DNA from: Pseudooceanicola endophyticus | GTDB lineage: Bacteria; Pseudomonadota; Alphaproteobacteria; Rhodobacterales; Rhodobacteraceae | Assembly: GCF_018760365.1 (NCBI RefSeq) | Contig: NZ_JAHIAB010000004.1 | Coordinates: 310,001 to 374,000 of the forward strand | Direction: 5' to 3' | Length of the DNA stretch: 64,000 nt | Shown here: positions 50,731-59,436 of the stretch, piece by piece | How positions within the stretch are numbered: the first letter of the stretch is position 1 | How the letters are laid out: each line of letters opens with the position of its first letter | Notes under the pieces: generated by a model | What the model was told of the DNA's origin: nothing | What the model saw: the letters and a program-made list of their open reading frames with translations, nothing else | The model's database searches: none | Position numbers and translations under genes: made by a program

Positions 50731-50756
50731 GAAACGGGCCCCGAAAGGCCCGTTTC
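50731..50756 (-). terminator. Terminator-like stem-loop after hupC
   Basis: Perfect 10-base arms GAAACGGGCC and GGCCCGTTTC with loop CCGAAA, 24 bases beyond the hupC stop. It would separate hupSLC from the maturation genes or allow partial readthrough. Confidence 0.65.
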
Positions 50757-50779
50757 CGATGCGACGCCGACGAGGGTGG

Positions 50780-51478
50780 TCAGGCGGCGTCGTCATCCTT
50801 GAAGCTGCGGTAGCCGTTGATCATGGTCGAGACCATGGTCTGGCGGCTCATGATGTCCTCGCGGATCGCCAGGTAGATGTGGGCGGTCATGAAGATCACC
50901 ACGAAGTACATGCCGAGGTGGTGCAGCGAATGCATGAGCTGGCTGTTGCCAAGGGCATCGTGCAGCCAGCCGAAAAGCTGGTCGGGCAGGCTGCCCCTCT
51001 GGGCGCCCTCGGCATAGAGCGCGAAGCCGGTGACGATCATGAAGGTCATGCCGACCACCATGAACAGGAACATCGCGATCTGGGCCAGCGGGTTGTGACC
51101 GACATGGATGCCGGGCCTGCTTTCCAGGAAGGCATACCAGCGGGCCTCGTGCAGGACATCGCGCCACCAGCTTTTCTGCCAGAGCGGCAGGTAGAAGGCC
51201 TGCCGGGCGTGGTGGTTGCCGACGAAGGCCCAGTAGATCCGGCCCAGGAAGCCCACCGTCAGCAGCTGGCCGGCGGCGAAATGCGCAAAGCGGATGTAGC
51301 CCATGACGAACTGGTGAGTCGCCTCGCCGATCTGCATCGTCGGCAGCGGGCGGGCGATGAACCAGCCCGAGACGATCAGCACCAGGATGAACAGCGCGTT
51401 GGCCCAGTGCCAGAGCCGCACCGGCCATTCGTAGACGAAGACCGAGGCGCCGGGGCGGGGAAGGGTGTGATGGGACAT
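50780..51478 (-). CDS. hupC: Ni/Fe-hydrogenase b-type cytochrome subunit HupC
   Basis: A 232-residue diheme cytochrome b with four transmembrane helices that anchors HupSL and passes electrons from H2 to quinone. The family signature VYEWPVRLWHWANALFILVL starts near residue 15. Candidate heme ligands are His24, the His in RFAHFAAG and those in MHSLHHLGMY with HIYLAIRED. It starts five bases after the small ORF that separates it from hupL. The C-terminal soluble tail is acidic (SFKDDDAA). Confidence 0.95.
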   Translation of the reverse strand: MSHHTLPRPGASVFVYEWPVRLWHWANALFILVLIVSGWFIARPLPTMQIGEATHQFVMGYIRFAHFAAGQLLTVGFLGRIYWAFVGNHHARQAFYLPLWQKSWWRDVLHEARWYAFLESRPGIHVGHNPLAQIAMFLFMVVGMTFMIVTGFALYAEGAQRGSLPDQLFGWLHDALGNSQLMHSLHHLGMYFVVIFMTAHIYLAIREDIMSRQTMVSTMINGYRSFKDDDAA

Positions 51479-51482
51479 CGGC

Positions 51483-51665
51483 TCAGCCTCGGCGGGGCCG
51501 CAAGGCCGAGAGCGCCAGCCCGCCGGCCAGCGCCAGAAGCCCCAGCCCGTGGGCCGGCGAGAAGACCCAGTGCGCGGCGCCGCTCAGGGCCGGATCATGG
51601 CCGGGATGGGCGCTGGCGGCGCCGGCGGCTAGCAGCAGGGCGAGCGTGCAGGTGACCAGTTTCAT
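51483..51665 (-). CDS. Small exported/membrane protein between hupL and hupC
   Basis: A 60-residue protein: signal peptide (LVTCTLALLLAAGAASA), then HPGHDPALSGAAHWVFSPAH, then a helix (GLGLLALAGGLALSAL) and a basic end. The HPGHD motif directly after the signal cleavage site recalls the start of HupE/UreJ nickel transporters and small DUF6732-like proteins, but it is far too short for a HupE carrier. It sits tightly between hupL (20 bases) and hupC (5 bases), which argues that it is a real gene of this operon. Most hup clusters I know lack it. A role in periplasmic metal or heme handling is a guess. Confidence 0.7.
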   Translation of the reverse strand: MKLVTCTLALLLAAGAASAHPGHDPALSGAAHWVFSPAHGLGLLALAGGLALSALRPRRG

Positions 51666-51684
51666 GGTGTTTCCTCCCTTTCGA

Positions 51685-53478
51685 TCAGCGTACCTTGACC
51701 CGGGTCAACTCTGCGCCGTCGGGCGCCATCACGTGGGTCGAGCAGGCCAGGCAGGGATCGAAGCTGTGCAGCGTGCGCAGCAGTTCGACCGGCTCCTCGG
51801 GGCGGGCCATGGGGGTGCCCAGAAGGCTGGCTTCATAGGCGCCGATATTGCCCTGGGCATCGCGCGGAGAGCCGTTCCAGGTGGTCGGCACGACGCATTG
51901 GTAGTTCTCGATCCGGCCGTCCTTGATGCGGATCCAGTGGCCGAGCGCGCCGCGCGGGGCTTCGGTCATGCCGACGCCCTTGGCCTCTTTCGGCCAGGTC
52001 GAGGGATCCCATTTCTCGATATTGGCGGTGCTTTCGTCGCCGTTGCGGATATTGGCGATCATCTTGTCGAAGAAGTGCTTCTGCAGATCGCCGCAATATT
52101 CCGATTCCAGCGCCCGCGCGGCCGTGCGCCCGAGTGTCGAGAACAGCGCATCGAAGGGCAGGTCCATGTCGCGCAGCAGGCCGTCGACCTGATCCTTGAT
52201 CACCTCGTGGCCCTTGGCATAGCCGATGATGTAGCGGGCCAGCGGGCCCACCTCCATCGCGTGGCCCTTCCAGCGCGGCGCCTTGATCCAGGAGTATTTC
52301 GCGGCCTCGTCGAGTTCTTCGATATTGGTGCGGGTGCCCTTGGCATTGGGGCCAAGCTCATACTGCGGCTCGGTCTCGCCGTCCCAGGGGTGCAGGCCGC
52401 GGCCCGGCTCGCCGTAGGTGTACCAGCTGTGATCGACGAATTCTTGGATCTGGTCGGGGTCGCGGTTGTCGACCTCGTGCACGGTCGAGAGATCGCCGTT
52501 GATGATCGCGCCGCGCGGCATGTGCAGCTGGTCGGGGCTGAAATCGCTGGGGTTCTCGGGGATGTCGCCATAGGCGAGGCAGGCCTGCGAGGCGAGGCCG
52601 CCCCCATAGAGCCAGTTCTTGTAGAAGCCGCCGATGGCCTTCACGTCGGGGATGTAGACGTTGCGGTTGAATTCCTGCGTGCGCTCGATGATCGAGGACA
52701 CCAGGTTCAGCCGCTCCATGTTGATCGCGCCGACCGCGCCGGTGGAATGGACGTTGATCGGGCAGGGCACGCCGCCGACCAGCCAGTTCGGGTGCGGGTT
52801 CTTGCCGCCGAAGATCGCGTGGATCTTCACGATGTCCTTCTGAAGGTCCAGCGCTTCCAGGTAGTGGGTGGTGGCCATCAGGTCGGCTTCGGGGGGCAGC
52901 AGGTAGGCGGGGTTGTCCCAGTAGCCGTTCTTGAACAGCCCGAGCTGGCCGCTTTCGACGAATTTCTTCAGCCGGTTCTGCACGTCGCGGAAATAGCCGG
53001 GGCTGGAGAGCGGGTGGCTCGGGCTGACCATCTGCTGCAGCTCGCTGGTGGCCTTGGGATCGGCCTTCAGCGCATTGATCGGGTTCACCCAGTCCAGCGC
53101 GTGCAGGTGGTAGAAGTGCACGATGTGGTCATGCATCTGCAGCGCCAGCTGCATCATGTTGCGGATCGAGTTGGCGTTGTCGGGAATGGTGATGCCAAGC
53201 GCATCCTCCACCGCCCGCACGCTTGTCAGCGCGTGGGTGCCGGTGCAGACGCCGCAGATCCGTTCCACGAAGGCCCAGGCATCGCGCGGGTCGCGGCCCT
53301 TCACGATGACCTCGAGGCCGCGCCACATGGTGCCGGTGGAGACCGCGTTGCGGATCACGCCATTCTCGTCGACGTTCACCTCGCAGCGCATGTGGCCCTC
53401 GATCCGGGTCACCGGGTCGACGACGATGCGCTTGCCGGAATTGTCCAGCTGGAAGCCGTTGGGGGTTTGCACGGCCAT
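51685..53478 (-). CDS. hupL: Uptake [NiFe] hydrogenase large subunit HupL
   Basis: A 597-residue catalytic subunit. The N-terminal ligand pair is in [11 protein letters not shown] and the C-terminal pair in DPCLACSTH, followed by a 15-residue tail ([15 protein letters not shown]) that HupD removes after nickel insertion. The sequence [20 protein letters not shown] is the N-terminal family signature. Together with HupS it forms the periplasmic membrane-bound group 1 uptake hydrogenase. It lies three bases after hupS. Confidence 0.96.
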   Translation of the reverse strand: MAVQTPNGFQLDNSGKRIVVDPVTRIEGHMRCEVNVDENGVIRNAVSTGTMWRGLEVIVKGRDPRDAWAFVERICGVCTGTHALTSVRAVEDALGITIPDNANSIRNMMQLALQMHDHIVHFYHLHALDWVNPINALKADPKATSELQQMVSPSHPLSSPGYFRDVQNRLKKFVESGQLGLFKNGYWDNPAYLLPPEADLMATTHYLEALDLQKDIVKIHAIFGGKNPHPNWLVGGVPCPINVHSTGAVGAINMERLNLVSSIIERTQEFNRNVYIPDVKAIGGFYKNWLYGGGLASQACLAYGDIPENPSDFSPDQLHMPRGAIINGDLSTVHEVDNRDPDQIQEFVDHSWYTYGEPGRGLHPWDGETEPQYELGPNAKGTRTNIEELDEAAKYSWIKAPRWKGHAMEVGPLARYIIGYAKGHEVIKDQVDGLLRDMDLPFDALFSTLGRTAARALESEYCGDLQKHFFDKMIANIRNGDESTANIEKWDPSTWPKEAKGVGMTEAPRGALGHWIRIKDGRIENYQCVVPTTWNGSPRDAQGNIGAYEASLLGTPMARPEEPVELLRTLHSFDPCLACSTHVMAPDGAELTRVKVR

Positions 53479-53481
53479 GGC

Positions 53482-54597
53482 TTACACCTCTTCCTTGGAT
53501 TTCGACGCGGCGTCCTTGGTCTTCGTCTTCTGCGACTTGCGCTGCGCCGTCTTCAGCGCCGAAACGGCGGCATGAAGCGCGACGCCCCCGCCCACCACGC
53601 CGGCGGCGGTCAGGCCGATCTTGTCGGCATTGGCCTCGACCCCGAACTGGGTCAGGTCGGTCACCCGGTTGTAGAAGCTGCCCTGATCCCAGAAGCCATC
53701 TTCCGAACAGCCGATGCAGCCGTGGCCGGACTGGATCGGGAACGAGGTCCCCTCGTTCCAGCGGATCGTCGAGCAGGCGTTGTAGGTGGTCGGGCCCTTG
53801 CAGCCCATCTTGTAGAGGCAGTAGCCCTTGCGCGCGTTCTCGTCGTCCCAGTGTTCGACGAACTGGCCGGCGTCGAAATGGGGACGGCGGTAGCACTTGT
53901 CGTGGATGCGCTGGCCGTAGAACATCGCCGGGCGGCCCTGGCGATCAAGCTCCGGCAGGCGGTCGAAGGTCAGCATGTAGGTGATCACGCCGGTCATCAC
54001 CTCGGCGATGGGCGGGCAGCCCGGGACTTTGATGATCGGCTTGTCGGTGATGACCTTGTGCACCGGGGTGGCGCGGGTCGGGTTCGGCTTGGCCGCCTGC
54101 ACGCAGCCGTAGGAGGCGCAGGCCCCCCAGCTGATGATCGCCTTGGCGTCCTTGGCGGCATGGCGCAGCTGCTCGACGAAGGGCTTGCCGCCGACGATGC
54201 AGAACATGCCGTCCTCGTTCAGCGGCGGGTTGCCCTCCACCGCCAGGATGTAGTTGCCCTTGTACTTCTCGATCGTGTCCTGAAGCGCGGCCTCGGCCTG
54301 CTTGCCGGCGGCGGCCATCAGCGTGTCGTCGTAATCGAGGCTGATCATCGAAAGCACCACATCCTTGGCCAGCGGGTGCGCCGAACGGATGAAGCTTTCG
54401 GAACAGCAGGTGCATTCCAGCCCGTGCACCCAGATCACCGGCGTGCGCGGCTTGGTCTCCATCGCTTCGGCGATCTTGGGCACATAGGCCGGGCCCAGGC
54501 CAAGCGCCGCCGCGGTCAGAGAGCAGTATTTCATGAAGCTGCGGCGGGTGATCCCCTGCCGGCGCATCACGTCGTAGAAGGTTTCGATCTGGCTCAA
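53482..54597 (-). CDS. hupS: Uptake [NiFe] hydrogenase small subunit HupS
   Basis: A 371-residue Fe-S subunit with a twin-arginine signal ([20 protein letters not shown]). The proximal cluster begins at [13 protein letters not shown], and medial/distal cluster cysteines follow (for example [11 protein letters not shown]). A C-terminal membrane anchor ([18 protein letters not shown]) precedes a Lys-rich cytoplasmic tail. The long tail is typical for membrane-bound uptake hydrogenases linked to cytochrome b. The upstream 215 bases hold the expected regulatory region. Confidence 0.96.
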   Translation of the reverse strand: MSQIETFYDVMRRQGITRRSFMKYCSLTAAALGLGPAYVPKIAEAMETKPRTPVIWVHGLECTCCSESFIRSAHPLAKDVVLSMISLDYDDTLMAAAGKQAEAALQDTIEKYKGNYILAVEGNPPLNEDGMFCIVGGKPFVEQLRHAAKDAKAIISWGACASYGCVQAAKPNPTRATPVHKVITDKPIIKVPGCPPIAEVMTGVITYMLTFDRLPELDRQGRPAMFYGQRIHDKCYRRPHFDAGQFVEHWDDENARKGYCLYKMGCKGPTTYNACSTIRWNEGTSFPIQSGHGCIGCSEDGFWDQGSFYNRVTDLTQFGVEANADKIGLTAAGVVGGGVALHAAVSALKTAQRKSQKTKTKDAASKSKEEV

Positions 54598-54670
54598 GGC
54601 TGGCTCCTCACTGTCCTTCCGGGCGCAGGTGCAGGCGCGCCTTACCCCGTGATGGCGGCAGTTTTACGCG

Positions 54671-54690
54671 TATGCGGAGGTATGCGGAGG
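54671..54690. repeat. 10-bp direct repeat in the hupS upstream region
   Basis: TATGCGGAGG occurs twice in tandem, 74-93 bases before the hupS ATG. It lies between the presumed IHF site and the coding start, so it may be part of the promoter or an activator-binding site. Confidence 0.6.
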
Positions 54691-54731
54691 CGAAAACGCC
54701 CGGATCGCAGGCGCTTTGATAAAATAAGCAA

Positions 54732-54744
54732 TATCAGTTGGTTG
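54732..54744. promoter_or_regulatory. Candidate IHF site upstream of hupS
   Basis: TATCAG-TTGG-TTG fits the IHF consensus WATCAR-N4-TTR. It lies about 140 bases upstream of hupS in an AT-rich stretch. IHF is known to bend the hupS promoter in R. capsulatus and bring HupR to RNA polymerase; I see no clear HupR site (TTG-N5-CAA) here. Confidence 0.4.
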
Positions 54745-54812
54745 TTGGTTTTTCAGGGGGTCCGGAACGGGGCCGCGCCGGTCAGGGAAATGTCGGCTGG
54801 AAGGGCGGGTGG

Positions 54813-57017
54813 TCAGGTGCTTTCCAGCTGCGCCAGCGCAATGAGCACCTGGCCAAGCGCCAGGCTGCCGTCATTGGCAGGCGTTGCGCGGTGGATCAGC
54901 ACCGGGACGCCCTGAAGGCGCGTCAGCACCTCGTCCAGCAGCCGGGCGTTCTGGAAGCAGCCCCCCGTGAGGGCGACGGCGCGGGCGGCGCCGGTTTCGA
55001 CCAGGGTGCGGGCGCGGGTCGCGAAGGCCTCGGCCAGCCCGGCGTGGAAGCGGGCGGACAGGGTGGCAGGGGGCAGCCCCGCCGCATGGTCGCGGCAGAG
55101 GGTCTGAAACAGCGGCGCTGGGTCGATCTGCGTGCCCGTGCCCATCGGGTAGCCGGGCTCCGGCGGGCCGGCCAGCGCTTCCAGACGCATCGCGGCCTCG
55201 CCCTCGAAGCTTTGCCGCGCGGGGTACAGGCCCAGGATCGCGGCCACCGCATCAAAGAGCCGCCCCGCCGAGGAGGACAGCGGCGCGTTCATCCCTGTCG
55301 CTGCCGCCCGGCGCAGCAGCGCGCGCGGTGCCTCCGGGAACAGCCGGTCGGCCAGCTCTGCCAGCCCCGCCGCATCAAGGCGCACCAGCGCGTTGCGCCA
55401 GGGTTCCGCCTGCGCCGCATCACCGCCAACCAGCGGCGCCGGGGCCAGGTGGGCGGCGCGGGTGAAGCCGTGGTAATCGCCCAGCAGGATCTCTCCGCCC
55501 CAGAGGGTGCCGTCCGGCCCCAGCCCCAGCCCATCCAGCACGATCCCGGCAACCTTGCCGCCATCGGCGGGCCAGAGGTTCTCTCCCAGGCAGGCGGCCA
55601 GGTGGGCGTGATGGTGCTGGACCGGGATCACCGGCAGGCCACGGCCTTCGGCATGTTGCGTGGCGCGAAACCCGGGGTGCAGGTCGCAGGCCACGGCCTC
55701 GGGGGTATGGTCGAACAGCGCGGCATAGTCGCGGTCGGCTTGCAGGAAGGCCTCCCAGGTCAGGGCCTCGTTCAGCTCTCCCAAATGGTGACCCAGCAGC
55801 AGCTGGCCGTTCTTCGACAGGCAGAGCGCGGCTTTCATCTGGCCGCCATAGCCGGTCACCTGGCGGTCGGGCAGGCCCGCGGGCAGGGGCAGGGTGGCGG
55901 GCACGCGCCCGCGCGCGCGACGCAGCACCATCGGGCCATGGGGGGTGATCCGCTCGACGGAATCATCCAGCCGCCGGGCGATCTCGCGGTCATGCATCAG
56001 GAAGGCATCGGCGAAGCCGGCCAGCTTTTCGCGCGCCTCGGCGTTGCCGATCACCTGCGGTTCGCCCGAGAGGTTGCCCGAGGTCATCACCAGGGGCCGC
56101 CCGACGGCGGCCAGCAGCAGATGATGCAGCGGCGTGTAGGGCAGCATCCAGCCCAGCGTCGCCTGCCCGGGTGCCAGAGCCTCTGGCAGGCCCGGGGTTT
56201 TCGCCAGCAGCACGATGGGGGCGGCAGGGTCCTTCAGCAGCGCGATCTCGGCCTCTGAGGGCGCAGCATGGCGCAGCAGGATCTCCAGCGGGGCCATCAG
56301 CGCGAAGGGTTTCGCGGGGCGATGCTTGCGGCTGCGCAGCTGCGCGATGGCGGCGGGGTCGGTCGCGTCGCAGGCCAGGTGGAAGCCGCCCAGCCCCTTG
56401 ATCGCGACGGTGCCACCGGCGCGCAGCAGGGCGGCGGCGGCCTCGATGGCGCCGCCGCCCTCCGCCCCCTCGCACCACAGCCGGGGTCCGCAGTCCGGAC
56501 AGGCGATGGGCTGGGCGTGAAAGCGGCGGTCGGCGGGATCGCCATATTCGGCGGCGCAGGCGGGGCACAGGTCGAACGCTGCCATGGTGGTCTGCGCGCG
56601 GTCGTAGGGCAGGCGCGTCAGGATGGTGAAGCGCGGCCCGCAATGGGTGCAGTTGGTGAAGGCATAGCCGTGCCTGCGCCCGGTGCCGAAGATCTCCTCG
56701 ACACAGGCCGGGCAGGTGGCGGCATCGGGGGCAACGCGGGTCTCGGCGCCGGGCGCACCCGAGGCGCGGATCTCGAACCCTGCGCAGGGCGCCGCGATCA
56801 CATCCGACGCCTCGATCCGGTCGACCCGCGCCAGCGGCGGGGCCTCGGCGCGCAGGGCCGCCTCGAACCCCTCGCTGAGCGCCGAAACCTCGATCAGAAC
56901 CCCCTCGGCATCGTTTCGCACCCAGCCCGTCAGGCCAAAGCGCCGTGCCAGTTGCCAGACGAAGGGGCGGAAGCCCACGCCCTGTACCTGTCCGCGCACG
57001 CGGATGCGCCGTCCCAT
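54813..57017 (-). CDS. hypF: Carbamoyltransferase HypF
   Basis: A 734-residue enzyme that turns carbamoyl phosphate and ATP into a carbamoyl adenylate for HypE, the source of the cyanide ligands. It has an N-terminal acylphosphatase domain (RIRVRGQVQGVGFRPFVW), two zinc-finger-like modules (CPACVEEIFG, CTHCGPRF, CPACAAEYG, CPDCGPRLW), a YrdC-like domain (AIKGLGGFHLACDAT) and a Kae1-like C-terminal domain with HHHAHLAACLGE. The ATG at 57017 starts MGRRIRVRG, two bases after the hupV stop. Length is normal. Confidence 0.95.
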   Translation of the reverse strand: MGRRIRVRGQVQGVGFRPFVWQLARRFGLTGWVRNDAEGVLIEVSALSEGFEAALRAEAPPLARVDRIEASDVIAAPCAGFEIRASGAPGAETRVAPDAATCPACVEEIFGTGRRHGYAFTNCTHCGPRFTILTRLPYDRAQTTMAAFDLCPACAAEYGDPADRRFHAQPIACPDCGPRLWCEGAEGGGAIEAAAALLRAGGTVAIKGLGGFHLACDATDPAAIAQLRSRKHRPAKPFALMAPLEILLRHAAPSEAEIALLKDPAAPIVLLAKTPGLPEALAPGQATLGWMLPYTPLHHLLLAAVGRPLVMTSGNLSGEPQVIGNAEAREKLAGFADAFLMHDREIARRLDDSVERITPHGPMVLRRARGRVPATLPLPAGLPDRQVTGYGGQMKAALCLSKNGQLLLGHHLGELNEALTWEAFLQADRDYAALFDHTPEAVACDLHPGFRATQHAEGRGLPVIPVQHHHAHLAACLGENLWPADGGKVAGIVLDGLGLGPDGTLWGGEILLGDYHGFTRAAHLAPAPLVGGDAAQAEPWRNALVRLDAAGLAELADRLFPEAPRALLRRAAATGMNAPLSSSAGRLFDAVAAILGLYPARQSFEGEAAMRLEALAGPPEPGYPMGTGTQIDPAPLFQTLCRDHAAGLPPATLSARFHAGLAEAFATRARTLVETGAARAVALTGGCFQNARLLDEVLTRLQGVPVLIHRATPANDGSLALGQVLIALAQLEST

Positions 57018-57019
57018 GC

Positions 57020-58450
57020 TCAGTGTACCGTGCAGGCCATGCAGGGATCGAAGCTGCGCACGATGTGCTGGACCGACAGCGGCGTCTCCTCGCCGGGGCG
57101 GACCTCGGCGCCCACCAGCGCGGCCTCGACCGGGCCGGGCGCGCCCGTGACATCGCGCGGAGAGAAGTTCCACGTCGTCGGCGCGACGATCTGGTAGCCG
57201 GCGATCCGCCCCTCTTCGATCCGCAGCCAGTGGCCCAGCGTGCCCCGCGCCGCCTCGACCAGCCCGGCGCCGGTGCCGGACCTCGGCCAGGGGGCGGGGG
57301 CCATGAATGGGGCCGAGGGATCGAGGCTGCGCGCCAGATCCTCCAGCAGGATCTGCAACCGGGCGATTTCCAGCAGGCGACCGGCGATGCGGGCGCGCAC
57401 GCTGCCCTCGGCGGCCAGCGCCAGGGCCAGGGGGTGCCTGTCGACCACCTGCCGGGCCAGCGCGCCGACCTCGACCGTGCGCCCGGCAAGGCGCGGCGCC
57501 TTGCACCAGGAATAGCCCGGATCGGCCATGTCCTCGTCCGGTTCGGTCAGGCCGCGCGCGGGATGGGCGGTGTCGCCCAGCATCCAGGCATGGGACAGAT
57601 CCTCGGTGATCGCCCCGGTCTCGAAGGGGGTGATCTGCCCGCCCTCCCAGACGCCCGAGGCACTGACCCGCCCGGTGTCCAGCGGATAGGCCCCGGCGGA
57701 CAGGTAGCGGCGCGGTCCGATCCCCGTCCCCTCCAGCCCCAGATCGGCTGAGATCGCCTGGAACAGCCCGGCATCGCCGCTCTCCCAGCTCTCCAGCGCG
57801 GCGACATCGGGCAGGGCGGCGAAGGCTTCCACGGGCGCGCCGAACAGGCTGTCTTCAAGGAAGCGGCGGAAGCTGCGCAGGGTGGCGAGGATGCGCACCC
57901 TTTCGCCCGCATCGGGGGCCTTGGTGACGCCGCCGGGCTGGATCGCCAGGGTATGCGGCCACTTGCCCCCGAGGATGCCGGCGATGTGCAGCAGTTGCGC
58001 GCGCGCTTCGGTGGCACGGCGCGCGGCGCTGCCCTCCATGGCGGTGAAGCGGGCGAGGGCGCGGTCATGCCAGGCCCGCCCGTCATAGCCGGGGCGGGCG
58101 AAGTCGGGCATGAAGAACAGGTGGAAATGGGTCACGTGGTCGGCCATGTTCTCGACCCCGTGCAGCAGGGCGGCCGCGATGCGGCCCTGCGGCGGCATGT
58201 CGATCCCGCCGGCATCGGCCAGCGCCAGCGCCGCCGCCGAGGACTGGCTGACCGAACAGATACCGCAGATCCGCGGCGTGATCGTCAGCGCGTCGCGCGG
58301 ATCCTTGCCGGGCAGCATCATCTCGAAGCCGCGAAACAGCGGCGCGTTCACCTGCGCCGAGGCGACCGCGCCGTCGCGCACCTCCAGCCGGATTTCCAGA
58401 TCCCCCTCCACGCGGTTGAAGGGGCCGACGATCAACTGCCGTTCGTTCAC
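57020..58450 (-). CDS. hupV: H2-sensor hydrogenase large subunit HupV
   Basis: A 476-residue regulatory [NiFe] large subunit (HoxC type). The ligand pairs are TPRICGICSVSQSS and the C-terminal DPCMACTVH. The protein ends at that His, with no removable tail, which is diagnostic for H2-sensing hydrogenases. It starts with GTG at 58450, which overlaps the hupU stop (GTGA). With HupU it binds H2 and modulates HupT activity. Low turnover and oxygen tolerance are known for the family. Confidence 0.94.
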   Translation of the reverse strand: MNERQLIVGPFNRVEGDLEIRLEVRDGAVASAQVNAPLFRGFEMMLPGKDPRDALTITPRICGICSVSQSSAAALALADAGGIDMPPQGRIAAALLHGVENMADHVTHFHLFFMPDFARPGYDGRAWHDRALARFTAMEGSAARRATEARAQLLHIAGILGGKWPHTLAIQPGGVTKAPDAGERVRILATLRSFRRFLEDSLFGAPVEAFAALPDVAALESWESGDAGLFQAISADLGLEGTGIGPRRYLSAGAYPLDTGRVSASGVWEGGQITPFETGAITEDLSHAWMLGDTAHPARGLTEPDEDMADPGYSWCKAPRLAGRTVEVGALARQVVDRHPLALALAAEGSVRARIAGRLLEIARLQILLEDLARSLDPSAPFMAPAPWPRSGTGAGLVEAARGTLGHWLRIEEGRIAGYQIVAPTTWNFSPRDVTGAPGPVEAALVGAEVRPGEETPLSVQHIVRSFDPCMACTVH

Positions 58451-59436
58451 TTGCGCTTGCCTTCCCCCGGCGGGATCTTCAGCCGGTCCGAATGGGCGTT
58501 CACGTCGATCCGCTTCGGCGTTGCCGCCTTCGACAGCGATGCCAGCGCCATGAACCAGGCCTTCGGCATGTCCGAGGGCAGGCCGACGGGAATGCCCGCG
58601 ATGGTCGGCGTCTCGGTGAAGGGATGGCGGGGTTCCTCGAACTCCGGTGCGGTGCAGTTGATGCAGGGATAGTTGCCCCGCGTGCACGAGCCGGTGCCGT
58701 TCCAGGGCCGGATGTTGCAATCGCCATGAGCCTGGGTGCCGATGCAGCCCAGGTGCTCCATCATGCAGCCCAGCTCCGAAAGCTCGCGGGCGCTGGCCTT
58801 GTATTCGTAATACTCGTTCTTCGGGCAGGCATGGTGGACCAGGTGATCGGCGTAGAAGCGCGGCCGGCCCAGCGGATCGAGGTCCTGCGCGCCCAGCCGG
58901 TCCTCGGCCAGCAGCAGCAGCGTTTGGGTCACCCAGTCGGGATGGGTGGGGCAACCGGCGATGTTGATCACCGGACGGCCCGAGCGGGCGCGGAAACCCG
59001 CATCCAGCGCGCCGCCGCCGAAGCGCCCGTCATAGGCCAGCCCCACGGCGCCCGCCGGGTTGCCCCCCGCCGAGGTGATGCCGCCATAGGCCGCGCAGGT
59101 GCCCACCGCCAGCACGTCGCGGGCCAGCGGCGCGAGGCTTTGCACCCAGTCCAGCATCGCCCGCCCGGTGCCCGCCAGCATGTGATAGCGCCCGGTGCCC
59201 TTCGGCCCGGTGACGATGGAGCCCTCGATGCAGAGCAGGTCGAGCGGGGTTTCCCCCGCCTCGATCGAGGCCAGCAGGGCGCGCACCTCGGCCCCGGTCT
59301 GGACCGAGAAGGAAGGATGCCAGAGCGTCGTGATGCCCGCGTCCGTCAGCAGGTCGAAGACATTCGGGGTTTCGGCGCAGAGCAGCGACATGGTGCAGCC
59401 GCCGCAGCCTGCGGATTGCAGCCAGAGCAGGTTCAT
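58447..59436 (-). CDS. hupU: H2-sensor hydrogenase small subunit HupU
   Basis: A 329-residue Fe-S subunit of the regulatory hydrogenase (HoxB type). It begins directly with the proximal cluster motif LQSAGCGGCTMSL and lacks both the Tat signal and the C-terminal membrane helix found in HupS, so it stays in the cytoplasm. Other cluster ligands are in CPKNEYYEY-like HHACPKNEYYEYK, GDCNIRPWNG and YPCINCTAP. The C-terminal basic tail is where such proteins contact the kinase. It overlaps hupT and hupV by four bases each. Confidence 0.94.
   Translation of the reverse strand: MNLLWLQSAGCGGCTMSLLCAETPNVFDLLTDAGITTLWHPSFSVQTGAEVRALLASIEAGETPLDLLCIEGSIVTGPKGTGRYHMLAGTGRAMLDWVQSLAPLARDVLAVGTCAAYGGITSAGGNPAGAVGLAYDGRFGGGALDAGFRARSGRPVINIAGCPTHPDWVTQTLLLLAEDRLGAQDLDPLGRPRFYADHLVHHACPKNEYYEYKASARELSELGCMMEHLGCIGTQAHGDCNIRPWNGTGSCTRGNYPCINCTAPEFEEPRHPFTETPTIAGIPVGLPSDMPKAWFMALASLSKAATPKRIDVNAHSDRLKIPPGEGKRK

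Noticed and set aside
51483-51665. Small ORF as a truncated HupE nickel permease
   Set aside because: HupE needs several transmembrane helices; only one is present after the signal peptide and no further HupE-like sequence follows. It looks like a complete small protein.
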